NCBI GenBank assembly: GCA_035502655.1
Contig: DATJUF010000219.1
Coordinates: 1-18,516 of the forward strand
DNA: 18,516 nt
Reading direction: 5' to 3'
Source of the DNA: DATJUF01 sp035502655
Lineage (GTDB): Bacteria; Desulfobacterota; Binatia; Binatales; Binataceae
Shown: positions 1-7,800 of the stretch, one piece after another
How the letters are laid out: each line of letters begins with the position of its first letter
How positions within the stretch are numbered: position 1 is the first letter of the stretch
Program-made: the position numbers and the translations under genes
Notes under the pieces: model-generated
Told to the model about the DNA's origin: nothing
The model's database searches: none
Seen by the model: only the letters and a program-made list of their open reading frames with translations

Positions 1-2
1 CG

Positions 3-932
3 GACGTCCAAGCCCGCCACAGCGCTGACGGCGCCCGCCGCGGATACGAGCAGGGCAACGGAGACCGGCGTGGAGCCTCCGCCGCGGCCGTGGCGGCGGA
101 CAGGGCATGGCTCACGCCGCTCAACCACTACCGGCAGCTTGCAGGATTGCCACCGGTCGCGCCTGATCCAACGCTCGCCGCTGGCGATTTGGCGCACGCC
201 CGTTATCTGGTCAAAACCGATGCAGAAAACATCAGCAAAGGCTGGCTTGGCCCCGAGGCCCACGTCGAGGACCTATCCAGTCCGTGGTACTCGCATGCTG
301 GACAGATCGCAGCCGCGGGAAGTGACGTGGAGGCAGGCGCCAATCCCTATGGCAAACCGTGGATCACGCCGGAAGGTGCAATCGACGGATGGATTAGCAC
401 GCCATTCCATCGGCTGGCGATACTGAACCCACTACTGCAAGCCGCTGGTTACGGCCAGTATTGCGATGGAGGTTCGTGCGCTGCCGCGCTGAACCTGCTG
501 ACCGATATGGCGCCCATCCCGCTGATGCCAAAAATGCTGCCCAAGCCGATCATGTTTCCGCCCGACGGCTCTAGCTTGCCATTGAAGCAATGGGAGGGCG
601 AATGGCCTGACCCGCTAACCTCGTGTCCCGGCTACACCGCGCCAAGCGGGCTGGCAATTACATTGCAGCTTGGCCTGAGCCTGGCGACCAATCTAGCGCA
701 GTTCAAAGTGATGCGCGGCAGCGGAACCCCATCCGCAATTGAGGCGTGTGGCTTCGCCAGCGGCAGCTATGTCAATCCGGATCCGGCGACGCAAGCGCGT
801 GGCCGCCATATCATGACCAACATGGGCGCGGTGATAATAGTGCCACGTAAGCCGCTCCAACCGGGACACTATACGGTTGCGCTGACCGCCAACGATCGGC
901 CTTATGCGTGGTCATTTACGATTAGTCCTTAA
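3..932 (+). CDS. Secreted CAP/SCP-domain protein (5' end missing)
   Basis: The reading frame is open to the left edge, so the N-terminus, probably with a signal peptide, is missing. The first in-frame start in the window is GTG at 90. Counting from there, residues about 8-135 resemble a CAP (SCP/PR-1) domain: LNHYRQLAGLPPVAP, a helix with LAHARYLV, and AIDGWISTPFHR followed by an ILNP segment, which is the usual W..S..HR..IL signature. Residues 155-280 form a second, beta-rich C-terminal part with GEWPDPLTSCPGY, a PRKPLQPGHYTV strand and a final WSF motif, as in other bacterial CAP proteins. Cysteines at 125, 130, 179 and 220 could form disulfides, which fits an extracytoplasmic location. The molecular role of bacterial CAP proteins is mostly unknown. 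The family call is fairly sure. The part before position 90 is doubtful, because it has a Gly/Arg-rich composition in this frame and could hide a frameshift. Confidence 0.72.
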   Translation, partial: DVQARHSADGARRGYEQGNGDRRGASAAAVAADRAWLTPLNHYRQLAGLPPVAPDPTLAAGDLAHARYLVKTDAENISKGWLGPEAHVEDLSSPWYSHAGQIAAAGSDVEAGANPYGKPWITPEGAIDGWISTPFHRLAILNPLLQAAGYGQYCDGGSCAAALNLLTDMAPIPLMPKMLPKPIMFPPDGSSLPLKQWEGEWPDPLTSCPGYTAPSGLAITLQLGLSLATNLAQFKVMRGSGTPSAIEACGFASGSYVNPDPATQARGRHIMTNMGAVIIVPRKPLQPGHYTVALTANDRPYAWSFTISP

Positions 933-1068
933 GCGCCTGGCCAGATCGTGCTCCCCAGCGGCCTAAAGCCGACATTTGAGTAGCGATCTGGATTTAATCC
1001 GCGCCGCTCATGGGGCGTTTGTCCGCGGCTGTCCTATCATGGTATCGAGAATAGGTCAGGGACGGGGT

Positions 1069-1075
1069 TAAGGAG
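1069..1075 (+). promoter_or_regulatory. Shine-Dalgarno site of the flavin oxidoreductase gene
   Basis: TAAGGAG lies 6 nt before the ATG at 1082 and fixes that start. No convincing -35/-10 pair was found in the 149-bp spacer (933-1081). Confidence 0.7.
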
Positions 1076-1081
1076 TCCGAC

Positions 1082-2356
1082 ATGAAGATTTCGATGTTCC
1101 ATCTGATGCCGTACCGCGAATTGCCCGCGGATTTCGAAAAACGCTACCAATCCGTGTGGGTTGACCCGCCGTTTTGGGAATTAGCCGATCCGGCAAAGGT
1201 GGGGCAGTATTACAACTGGACTCTCGACGAACTGACGCATGCAGCGAAGGCTGGCTTCAATGGGATTTGCGTCAATGAGCATCATCAGAATGCCTATGGC
1301 TTCATGCCCAGCCCGAACCTGATGGGATCGGCGCTGGCTCGTGCAACCAACGGGCTGGACTGTGCAGTCGTGCAGATGGGTGCGACGCTGCCGACCACGA
1401 TTCCGCCGATTCGAGTGGCCGAAGAATACGGGATGCTCGACTGTATCAGCGGCGGAAGGCTGGTCGCCGGTATGCCGCTCGGCACGCCCATGGACGCAAA
1501 CCTATGCTACGGCATCACGCCGATCGAGCATCGCGAGCGCTACTATGAAGCGCATGATCTTATTTTGAAGGCATGGCAGTCGCGTGAGGTATTCGCGTGG
1601 AATGGCCGCTATTTCAAATTGCCGATGGTGAATCTGTGGCCGCGGCCGATGCAGCAGCCGCATCCTCCGGTTTGGGTGCCGGGGGCGGGCAGTCTCAGCA
1701 CGTGGGATTTCGCCGCGAAGCATAACCATTGCTACTGCTTCTTGAGCTATTACGGGAACAACCTCGGCAAGCGGGTGCTGGACGGCTTCTGGGAGTTCGT
1801 CAATAAAAGCGGACTCGACAATAACCCGTATCGCGCCGGATTCCTGCAATTGGTGACGGTGGCGGAAACCGACGCTAAGGCAGAGGAACTTTATTACCCG
1901 CATATCCGGTACTTTTACGACAAGTGCCTGCATATCCTGGACGAATTCCAGATGATTCCGGGCAACCAGGATTATCGCAGCCTGAGTAATAGCGTTAAGA
2001 ATCTACTGCCGATGCAGATGCAGCTGGTTAAGTCGGTCGCCGAGTGGAAATACAAGGATTTCGTTGATAACCAGTTCGTGATTTCGGGAAGCCCGGCGAC
2101 CGTACGCGACATGCTGATGCAGGCGGTAAAGAAGCTCAACGTCGGCAATCTGATGGTTTTGCTACACATCGGATCGATGCCACATGAACTTACGCTTAAG
2201 AATATCGACCTGTTCGCGAGCGAAGTGCTGCCGCATTTCAAAAACGTTTGGGACGAGGACGGCTGGGAAAACCATTGGTGGCCTCAGGCTTTGAAGCCAA
2301 ACGGTAAGTTGGCGGGCCGTCATGCGAACGGCGGTGGCGCTCAGGCGGCGAAATAA
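1082..2356 (+). CDS. LLM-class flavin-dependent oxidoreductase (luciferase-like monooxygenase)
   Basis: The 424-residue product is a cytoplasmic TIM-barrel enzyme of the bacterial luciferase superfamily. These enzymes use reduced FMN or F420 to oxidise, or sometimes reduce, small organic substrates. Visible family marks are the NEHHQ motif at residues 65-69 followed by MPSPNL, the signature VAEEYGMLDCISGGR at 112-126 with GMPLGTP just after, and PRPMQQPHPPVWVPGAG at 187-203. The length is above the roughly 330-350 residues common in the family. The extra length lies in the C-terminal half, where residues 205-300 are rich in Tyr, Phe, His and Cys, and in a Gly/Ala-rich tail. A strong ribosome site supports the ATG start. 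An alpha/beta hydrolase follows 139 bp downstream on the same strand. Flavin reductase partner and substrate cannot be read from the sequence. The superfamily is certain, the reaction is not. Confidence 0.93.
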   Translation: MKISMFHLMPYRELPADFEKRYQSVWVDPPFWELADPAKVGQYYNWTLDELTHAAKAGFNGICVNEHHQNAYGFMPSPNLMGSALARATNGLDCAVVQMGATLPTTIPPIRVAEEYGMLDCISGGRLVAGMPLGTPMDANLCYGITPIEHRERYYEAHDLILKAWQSREVFAWNGRYFKLPMVNLWPRPMQQPHPPVWVPGAGSLSTWDFAAKHNHCYCFLSYYGNNLGKRVLDGFWEFVNKSGLDNNPYRAGFLQLVTVAETDAKAEELYYPHIRYFYDKCLHILDEFQMIPGNQDYRSLSNSVKNLLPMQMQLVKSVAEWKYKDFVDNQFVISGSPATVRDMLMQAVKKLNVGNLMVLLHIGSMPHELTLKNIDLFASEVLPHFKNVWDEDGWENHWWPQALKPNGKLAGRHANGGGAQAAK

Positions 2357-2495
2357 ACGGAATCGGGCTTGAACGATGCGGCGGTCAGGCGCCGTCCAGC
2401 TGCATAGGAGAACCGGCTGCGGCTATTTTCGTTGAGGAAACGCGAGAATCCAGCGGCGCAATTCAGGCGGTAAGGACAGGGATATCAGGAATCGT

Positions 2496-3281
2496 ATGAC
2501 TGCGACTTCGGAACAGACTCTCCATCTTTGGGAAAAGAAAGTCACCGCGCACGTCAAGGTGGCCGGCCAGGGGCCGGCGCTGGTCTATCTCCATAGCGGC
2601 TATGGACTCGTTTGGGACGACATGCTCGACCTGCTGGCGCGCGACTTCACGGTCTATGCCCCAGAGCATCCGGGGACCTCGGCGGGAGATCCGGACGCGG
2701 TCAAGCCGCTCGAAGATCTGTGGGATCTGACGCTTTACTACTACGAAATGTTTGATCAGCTTCGATTGGAGGCACCAGCGGTTGTGGGCCATTCGTTCGG
2801 CGGGATGGTCGCGGCGGAAATAGCGGCCAACAATCCGCGGCGAGTCAGCCGCCTGGTGCTGATCGATTCGCTGGGACTGTGGCTGGATAGCGCGCCGATC
2901 AAAAACTACATGGTGACGCCACAGGCGCAGCTTGATCCGCTGTTCTTTCACGACACCAATCATCCGGCGCGCAAACATATTTTTATGAACCTCGAAGATC
3001 CGGAGTCGGTCATCCGGGTGACATGGGCGCTCGGATGCAGCGGGAAGTATATCTGGCCGATTCCGGACAAGGGACTGCGCAAGCGGCTCCATCGGATAGC
3101 CGCGCCGACCCTGCTGATTTGGGGTAAGGAAGACGGCCTCACCAAGCCTGTCTATGCCGACGAATTCAAAAAGCTGATCCCTGGCGCGCGAATCGAAGCT
3201 GTGGCCAACGCGGCGCATATGGCACCGCTCGAACAGCCGCAAGCGGTCAGCAAACTGATCCGCGAGTTCCTCAAGCACTAA
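2496..3281 (+). CDS. Alpha/beta hydrolase
   Basis: The 261-residue product is a cytoplasmic serine hydrolase of the alpha/beta-hydrolase fold. It has an oxyanion-type HSGYG segment at residues 33-37 and the nucleophile elbow GHSFGG with Ser100. The acid is Asp213 in LLIWGKEDGLT and the catalytic base is His241 in ANAAHMAPLEQP. The lid region, about 135-190, is Trp/Tyr/His-rich and carries no family-specific mark I recognise. The nearest general types are esterases and C-C bond (meta-cleavage-product-like) hydrolases. The start is ATG 2496 with a modest AGGA five bases upstream. The gene follows the flavin oxidoreductase and may process its product, for instance an ester or ring-cleavage product. 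That pairing is inference from order alone, and the 139-bp gap leaves room for a separate promoter. Confidence 0.92.
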   Translation: MTATSEQTLHLWEKKVTAHVKVAGQGPALVYLHSGYGLVWDDMLDLLARDFTVYAPEHPGTSAGDPDAVKPLEDLWDLTLYYYEMFDQLRLEAPAVVGHSFGGMVAAEIAANNPRRVSRLVLIDSLGLWLDSAPIKNYMVTPQAQLDPLFFHDTNHPARKHIFMNLEDPESVIRVTWALGCSGKYIWPIPDKGLRKRLHRIAAPTLLIWGKEDGLTKPVYADEFKKLIPGARIEAVANAAHMAPLEQPQAVSKLIREFLKH

Positions 3282-3436
3282 ACGCCGACGGGTGACGGGA
3301 CAGCCCACTTGCGCACCGGTAGTTGTGCGTCCAGACTCTGGCTGCCGCTCGTGTGACCGACTTCGATTCCAAATTATTTCGTTAACGCTCGCATAGGCGA
3401 GCCACAATTCCAGAGATTAGGTAACGATTGCCAGTT

Positions 3437-4015
3437 ATGCGAAAATCGATAGCGCGAACAGCCTTCCTCGCAGTCGCATTCAGCCTAACGCTCGGCCTCG
3501 CCAGCAAAAGTGCAGGGGCCGACCAAGCCAAATTAGACGGAGTTCCCGTGCGAAATACCGGACACTATGCGATTCTTGACACCGATCGCGGTGACGTTGT
3601 GATAGAGCTTTACCCTAACGTTGCGCCTAAGACGGTAGCCAATTTTGAAGAGCTATCGAAGAAAGGATTCTACAATGGCCTGACGTTCCATCGCGTCGAG
3701 CCAGGTTTCGTGGTGCAAGGTGGCGACCCGCAGGGTAATGGAATGGGCGGACCGGGCTATGATCTTCCTGCGGAGATCAGCCCGACCGAAAAGCACGTAC
3801 GCGGCACCGTCGCGATGGCGCGCAAGGGCGATCAGGTTAATCCCGAGCGCAAATCGAGCGGCAGCCAGTTTTATATCTGCCTCGCACCGGCGCCGTTCCT
3901 CGATCAGCAATACACGATTTTCGGCGGCGTGGTTGAAGGCATGAACGTGGTCGATCAAATCAAAGTCGGCGATCATATCAAGAAAGTCACGATTACCGAC
4001 AAATTGCCGAGTTAA
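3437..4015 (+). CDS. Exported cyclophilin-type peptidyl-prolyl cis-trans isomerase
   Basis: This enzyme catalyses cis-trans isomerisation of Xaa-Pro bonds and probably acts in the periplasm or at the cell surface. From ATG 3437 the product has 192 residues. A basic MRKSIAR start, a hydrophobic core (AFLAVAFSLTLGLA) and small residues near 23-28 form a signal peptide. The cyclophilin domain runs from about residue 42 to the end. It shows FHRV with the catalytic Arg86, then VVQGGDP, SGSQFYIC and PFLDQQYTIFG. Phe replaces the Trp found at the cyclosporin-binding position in human CypA, as is usual in bacterial periplasmic forms. A TTG at 3428 would add three residues and has a closer AGG, so the start is uncertain by nine bases. 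The gene ends 63 bp before the PHP gene, with which it may be co-transcribed, although no functional link is evident. Confidence 0.93.
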   Translation: MRKSIARTAFLAVAFSLTLGLASKSAGADQAKLDGVPVRNTGHYAILDTDRGDVVIELYPNVAPKTVANFEELSKKGFYNGLTFHRVEPGFVVQGGDPQGNGMGGPGYDLPAEISPTEKHVRGTVAMARKGDQVNPERKSSGSQFYICLAPAPFLDQQYTIFGGVVEGMNVVDQIKVGDHIKKVTITDKLPS

Positions 4016-4047
4016 GCAAGCCGAACCCGAGAGGCGTAGAACGCGAG

Positions 4048-4063
4048 GCGGCCAGCCGGCCGC
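4048..4063 (+). repeat. GC-rich hairpin before the PHP gene
   Basis: GCGGCC-AGCC-GGCCGC is a perfect 6-bp stem with a 4-nt loop. It ends four bases before the AAAAAGGA ribosome site of the next gene. It has no T-run, so it is not a normal terminator. It could influence translation of the TTG-started gene behind it, or be chance in a GC-rich gap. Confidence 0.35.
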
Positions 4064-4078
4064 GCAAAAAGGACTGCC

Positions 4079-4807
4079 TTGAACGAGTCAGACGGAAGCG
4101 GGCACCCAAACGGGCCCTACTTCACCATCGACCTTCATCTGCATACGAATCGCGGCAGCGCGGACTCGAACCTATCGTTGAAGGAGTTGGCAGAGCGCTC
4201 GAAGGCCATCGGGATCGGCGCGGTCTGCATAACAGAGCATGACAACGCCTGGAATTTGAAGGAACTGGAGCCGCTGGCCGAGGATTCGAGCGTGATTTAT
4301 CTGCGCGGGATGGAAGTCACGACCGAGATGGGCCATATCGGCGTCTTCGGCCTAACCGAGTATGTCGGCGGCATCTATAAGCTCCGGGAACTGCGCAAGG
4401 TCGTGGACAAGCTCGGCGGAATTATGATCGCGAACCATCCGTTCCGCTACAAGCTCGACCCGCGATTCAGCTTCATGAACGCCGATGCTGAAGCGATTGA
4501 CACGGAGCATCCGGAACGAGCGGCGCGGCTCGAAATCATGCAGGTGTGCGACGCCGTCGAAGTGCTCAACGGGGCCTGCTCGGAAGAGGAAAATCTGTTT
4601 GCGCTGAAGGTCGCGCGCAGCCTCGGACTAGCGGAGGTGGCAGGTTCTGATTCGCATTCAGCTAATTCAGTGGGATGTGTCACGACCCTGCTGCCGGAAC
4701 CGGTGCGCAATGAGCGTGACCTGATCGAGCTAATCAAGGCGCATAAATCGCGCGCTGGCCGCGGCCTGATCCGGGGTGCCGTCGCGCCGTTCGAGCTGCC
4801 TGTCTGA
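4079..4807 (+). CDS. PHP-domain metal-dependent phosphoesterase
   Basis: The 242-residue product belongs to the PHP superfamily (TrpH/YciV-like, COG0613 type), cytoplasmic phosphatases or phosphoesterases with a multi-metal active site. Metal-ligand motifs appear in order: DLHLH with His20 and His22, TEHD with His54 and Asp55, GMEV with Glu79, MGHIGVFG with His86, ANHP with His120, and GSDSH with Asp191 and His193. The full set is present, so the enzyme is probably active. The start is TTG 4079, chosen because AAAGGA lies five bases upstream and the HLH motif begins soon after. The inositol-phosphate synthase gene follows after 56 bp. A phosphatase acting on inositol phosphate would fit there, but PHP proteins also cleave nucleotides and short oligonucleotides, so the substrate is open. 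Confidence 0.88.
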   Translation: MNESDGSGHPNGPYFTIDLHLHTNRGSADSNLSLKELAERSKAIGIGAVCITEHDNAWNLKELEPLAEDSSVIYLRGMEVTTEMGHIGVFGLTEYVGGIYKLRELRKVVDKLGGIMIANHPFRYKLDPRFSFMNADAEAIDTEHPERAARLEIMQVCDAVEVLNGACSEEENLFALKVARSLGLAEVAGSDSHSANSVGCVTTLLPEPVRNERDLIELIKAHKSRAGRGLIRGAVAPFELPV

Positions 4808-4863
4808 CCTGAGTCAAGTGATATTTAATTACATCGTGCCTTACCTCGCCGGGGATTTCGATC

Positions 4864-6183
4864 GTGGCCGGTAAAGAAAGCATTCGTATCGCACCGCCCG
4901 AAGGCAAGCTCGGCGTTCTGTTACCTGGCATGGGTGCGGTGAGCACCACGTTCATCGCGGGCGTCGAGGCGGTCAAGCGCGGCCTCGGCAAGCCAATCGG
5001 CTCGCTCACCCAGCTCGCGACGGTGCGTCTCGGCAAGCGGACCGAGGGACGGACGCCACTCATCAAGGATTTCGTTCCTTTGGCAGGCCTCGACGCGCTC
5101 GAATTCTGCGGGTGGGACATCTACGAGGACAACGCCTACGAGGCAACACGCAAAGCGGCCGTGCTGGATCCGATGCTAATTGAGAAGGTGCGGGAGCCGC
5201 TCGAGAAGCTGCATCCAATGGATGCCGTTTTTGACCAGAACTACGTCCGTCGTATCAAGGGGCCGAACGTCAAGGAAGCCGCCAACAAGATGGAGAAGGC
5301 CGAGATGTTGATGGACGACATCCGGTGCTTCCAGCAACGTACTGGCGTCGCGCGGATGGTGATGGTGTGGTGTGGTTCGACGGAAGTGTTCCATCGTCCG
5401 GCCGAAGTGCATCAGTCGCTCAAGTCATTCGAGGCCGGACTGGCCAAGAACGATCCGCGAATTGCGCCGAGTCAAATTTACGCCTATGCCGCGCTCAAGA
5501 TGGGCGTTCCGCACGCCAATGGCGCGCCGAATCTGACTACGGATACGCCCGCGCTGCTCGAACTGGCGCGGGAACGCAACCTCCCGATCTGCGGCAAAGA
5601 TTTCAAGACCGGCCAGACCTTCATGAAGACGCTGATCGCACCCGGATTGAAGGCCCGGATGCTTGGCATGTCGGGATGGTATTCGACCAACATCCTGGGT
5701 AACCGCGATGGCGAAGTGCTCGACGATCCAGGCTCGTTCAAGTCCAAGGAAGAGACCAAGCTTTCGGTGCTCAGCCAGATTCTCCAGCCCGAGTTGTATT
5801 CTGAGCTATACGGCAACGTTTTCCATACCGTGCGCATCAACTATTACCCACCGCGCGGCGATGCCAAGGAAGGATGGGATAATATCGATATTTTCGGATG
5901 GCTCGGCTATCCAATGCAGATCAAGATTAATTTTTTGTGTCGCGATTCAATCCTCGCGGCGCCTCTCGTGCTCGACCTGGTGCTGTTTCTCGACCTGGCG
6001 CATCGCGCCGGAATGCGCGGTATCCAGGAATGGCTGTCGTTTTACTTCAAGGCGCCGATGCATGCACCGCAGCTATATCCGGAGCACGACATCTTCATCC
6101 AGTTGATGAAGCTCAAGAATACGCTGCGCTGGATGCGCGGCGAAGATCTAATCACGCACCTCGGCCTCGAATACTACGACTGA
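4864..6183 (+). CDS. ino1: Myo-inositol-3-phosphate synthase (MIPS family)
   Basis: This enzyme converts D-glucose 6-phosphate to 1D-myo-inositol 3-phosphate with bound NAD, the committed step of inositol synthesis. The 439-residue product has a near N-terminal Rossmann NAD motif (LLPGMGAVSTTFIAGV, residues 19-34). The most conserved MIPS segments follow: GKDFKTGQTFMKT at 244-256 with candidate catalytic lysines, NILGNRDGEVL at 276-286, and KINFLCRDSILAAPLVLDL at 354-372. The length is in the range of bacterial and archaeal forms. Translation begins at GTG 4864 with only a weak GGGG upstream. It sits 56 bp after the PHP phosphoesterase and is probably co-transcribed with it. No inositol-phosphate transferase or mycothiol gene is in view, so the end product (phosphatidylinositol-type lipid, compatible solute or other) cannot be assigned. 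Confidence 0.93.
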   Translation: MAGKESIRIAPPEGKLGVLLPGMGAVSTTFIAGVEAVKRGLGKPIGSLTQLATVRLGKRTEGRTPLIKDFVPLAGLDALEFCGWDIYEDNAYEATRKAAVLDPMLIEKVREPLEKLHPMDAVFDQNYVRRIKGPNVKEAANKMEKAEMLMDDIRCFQQRTGVARMVMVWCGSTEVFHRPAEVHQSLKSFEAGLAKNDPRIAPSQIYAYAALKMGVPHANGAPNLTTDTPALLELARERNLPICGKDFKTGQTFMKTLIAPGLKARMLGMSGWYSTNILGNRDGEVLDDPGSFKSKEETKLSVLSQILQPELYSELYGNVFHTVRINYYPPRGDAKEGWDNIDIFGWLGYPMQIKINFLCRDSILAAPLVLDLVLFLDLAHRAGMRGIQEWLSFYFKAPMHAPQLYPEHDIFIQLMKLKNTLRWMRGEDLITHLGLEYYD

Positions 6184-6236
6184 TTGCCGGCCGTCCGTTT
6201 GCGTGAGAGCGGGACGCGCCATGGACTGAGTCTCAA

Positions 6237-6371
6237 TCACGTACCATCAAGTTCCTTCACGTATGTATAGCGTTCGACACTGGATTCCACTTCCTCCTGA
6301 GATCGACGCGCGCGAGCGTCTCCAGCGCGTTCGCTTGTCGCAATCGCGTCATCGAGGCCGTCGCCGGTCAC
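6237..6371 (-). CDS. Possible small acidic protein overlapping the methyltransferase 3' end
   Basis: On the minus strand a GTG at 6371 opens a 44-codon frame ending in TGA at 6237. The frame begins 23 bp inside the end of the methyltransferase gene, so translation could be coupled. The product reads like real protein: MTGDGLDDAIATSERAGD, a charged Arg/Gln/Glu stretch with QEEVESS, then VERYTYVKELDGT at the end. It has no cysteine, no hydrophobic segment and no motif I recognise. No clear ribosome site precedes the GTG. It may be a real small gene, a relic, or an alternative C-terminus of the methyltransferase reachable by frameshift. The composition is suggestive only. Confidence 0.3.
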   Translation of the reverse strand: MTGDGLDDAIATSERAGDARARRSQEEVESSVERYTYVKELDGT

Positions 6372-7731
6372 TAGAGTAAAGCCGATCTAAGGACGGAGCC
6401 GAAAGGTAATTAGACCCAGGCCAGCGGAGAACGACCACTTCCTCGCGGAGTGCCTCGCGGGTCACGGTCGCAAGACGGGTGCGGAAAAGGTCGATGCTTT
6501 CGACCTCGTAGCCGAGCGATTGCGCAATATCGGCGAGAAGCTGGCCGGTTCTAATCATCACGCGCAGATACGAAGCCTGATCGCCGACAACGTAGGCCAG
6601 GCGGGCGCCCGGCTTGAGAACCCCGCGAAGGCTGGCGAGATGACGCGCCATTCCGCCGAAATAAAGCCGGGTCACGCGCGCGTACATCCGCTCGAAGCCA
6701 GAGGTCTTGCCCAAATCGAGACGCCGCTGCTCGATAGCGGCGGCGATACGTTGAATCTCGCGATGATTCGCCACCAGATCGTCGTCGCGATCGACGCTGT
6801 AGACGCTGCGGGTGTTTGAACGCACCAACTCCTTTTTCAACGCGCGTAACTCCGCCTGATTGCGGATAAAGCCCAGCAACACCGATTCGAGCCGCGTCGT
6901 ACGCGTGTAATCCTTCTCGTTGGGATAGGGTGGGGAGGTGACTACGGCGTCGATTGAACAGGGTTCAACAAGGGTGTTGACGTCGCGCGCGTCACCGAGG
7001 CGGACGCTCGCTTCGGCTACGGAACCGCGCACCGCTTCGAGGTCGGCGGCCATCGCTTTCACAGCTTCGAGCCACGGCGCGATGACGGCGGCGTCTGATT
7101 TGGGTGGGCCGGCTCCAACTTCGGGGCCGAAATTCAAGTTGCTTGCCTCAAAAACGACAGTGCGAGCCAGCGCCAGCCGTTCGTGATCGTAATAAGCGTC
7201 GTCGCGAACCTGCTCCAGAGCTTCGAGCAAGACCAGCGTCTTGTGCAAAGGCAGGGGGCTGATCGAGTCCTTCAGCAGGAGCCTGGCGGCCTCAGGTGGC
7301 AACCGGCGAAGATCGGCAGGCGGCGCGGCGGCTTTAGAAACGTGATTGGAGAGCGGAAGCCGGGGCGAGTCCGCAATGCCTTCCGCGCGCAGCCGGTTCA
7401 ACGCGCGGCCGGCAACGATCCGGGCATGGGCCAGCAATGACGCCGGCTCAATCTCCCAATTTACTTTCACGCGGGAAGCCAGATGCGCCATCGGATTCCG
7501 CTCAAGGCCGACACTCGGAACTCCCAGCTTGCGGCATTCGACGAGCGTTGTGCCGGTACCGCAGAAGGGATCCAGCACGCGGCTCGCGCCGCCCAGGCCG
7601 AAACGTTCAACATAGGTTCGAATCAGTTGCGGCGGAAACGAGAGGACGAAGCGGTACCAATGATGGGCGGCGCGGTCCTCAGGCCGCAGGCGGTTGTCGT
7701 CGCCGATTAGATTGGGACGTCCGCCGTTCAT
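6349..7731 (-). CDS. Site-specific DNA methyltransferase, solitary (N4-cytosine or N6-adenine type)
   Basis: The 460-residue product is an amino-group DNA methyltransferase that uses S-adenosylmethionine. The AdoMet pocket motif DPFCGTGTT is at residues 54-62, followed by VGLERNP (acidic strand 2). The catalytic motif TSPPY is at 265-269, and a later strand reads LAYVVGDQ near 378-385. The HHWYRFVLSFPPQLIR segment just before motif I is also characteristic of this type. About 200 residues separate motifs I and IV, so the order is motif I, middle region, motif IV, as in alpha-class enzymes. However, SPPY and FCGTGTT are more usual in N4-cytosine or beta-class enzymes. ATG 7731 is the only possible start after an in-frame TAA at 7768-7770. 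No restriction endonuclease is adjacent, which suggests a regulatory or orphan enzyme. The recognition site is unknown. Confidence 0.85.
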   Translation of the reverse strand: MNGGRPNLIGDDNRLRPEDRAAHHWYRFVLSFPPQLIRTYVERFGLGGASRVLDPFCGTGTTLVECRKLGVPSVGLERNPMAHLASRVKVNWEIEPASLLAHARIVAGRALNRLRAEGIADSPRLPLSNHVSKAAAPPADLRRLPPEAARLLLKDSISPLPLHKTLVLLEALEQVRDDAYYDHERLALARTVVFEASNLNFGPEVGAGPPKSDAAVIAPWLEAVKAMAADLEAVRGSVAEASVRLGDARDVNTLVEPCSIDAVVTSPPYPNEKDYTRTTRLESVLLGFIRNQAELRALKKELVRSNTRSVYSVDRDDDLVANHREIQRIAAAIEQRRLDLGKTSGFERMYARVTRLYFGGMARHLASLRGVLKPGARLAYVVGDQASYLRVMIRTGQLLADIAQSLGYEVESIDLFRTRLATVTREALREEVVVLRWPGSNYLSAPSLDRLYSSDRRRPR

Positions 7732-7800
7732 TGGATTTGTAGACGGCTGGTTCGCGGACTCAGATTCTTAGGCATCGCGCTCGCGGACTCGCGGATGCAC

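Noticed and set aside
1..92. A minus-strand hydrophobic stretch (VSVALLVSAAGAVSAVAG) at the left edge that looks like a membrane helix
   Set aside because: It lies opposite the CAP gene, no start codon precedes it in frame within a sensible distance, and Ala/Val/Gly-rich strings are common by chance in GC-rich antisense frames.
2463..3407. A 314-residue minus-strand open frame opposite the alpha/beta hydrolase
   Set aside because: It is antisense to a gene with a complete catalytic triad, its translation is rich in Arg and His without any motif, and it arises from GC-rich codon bias.
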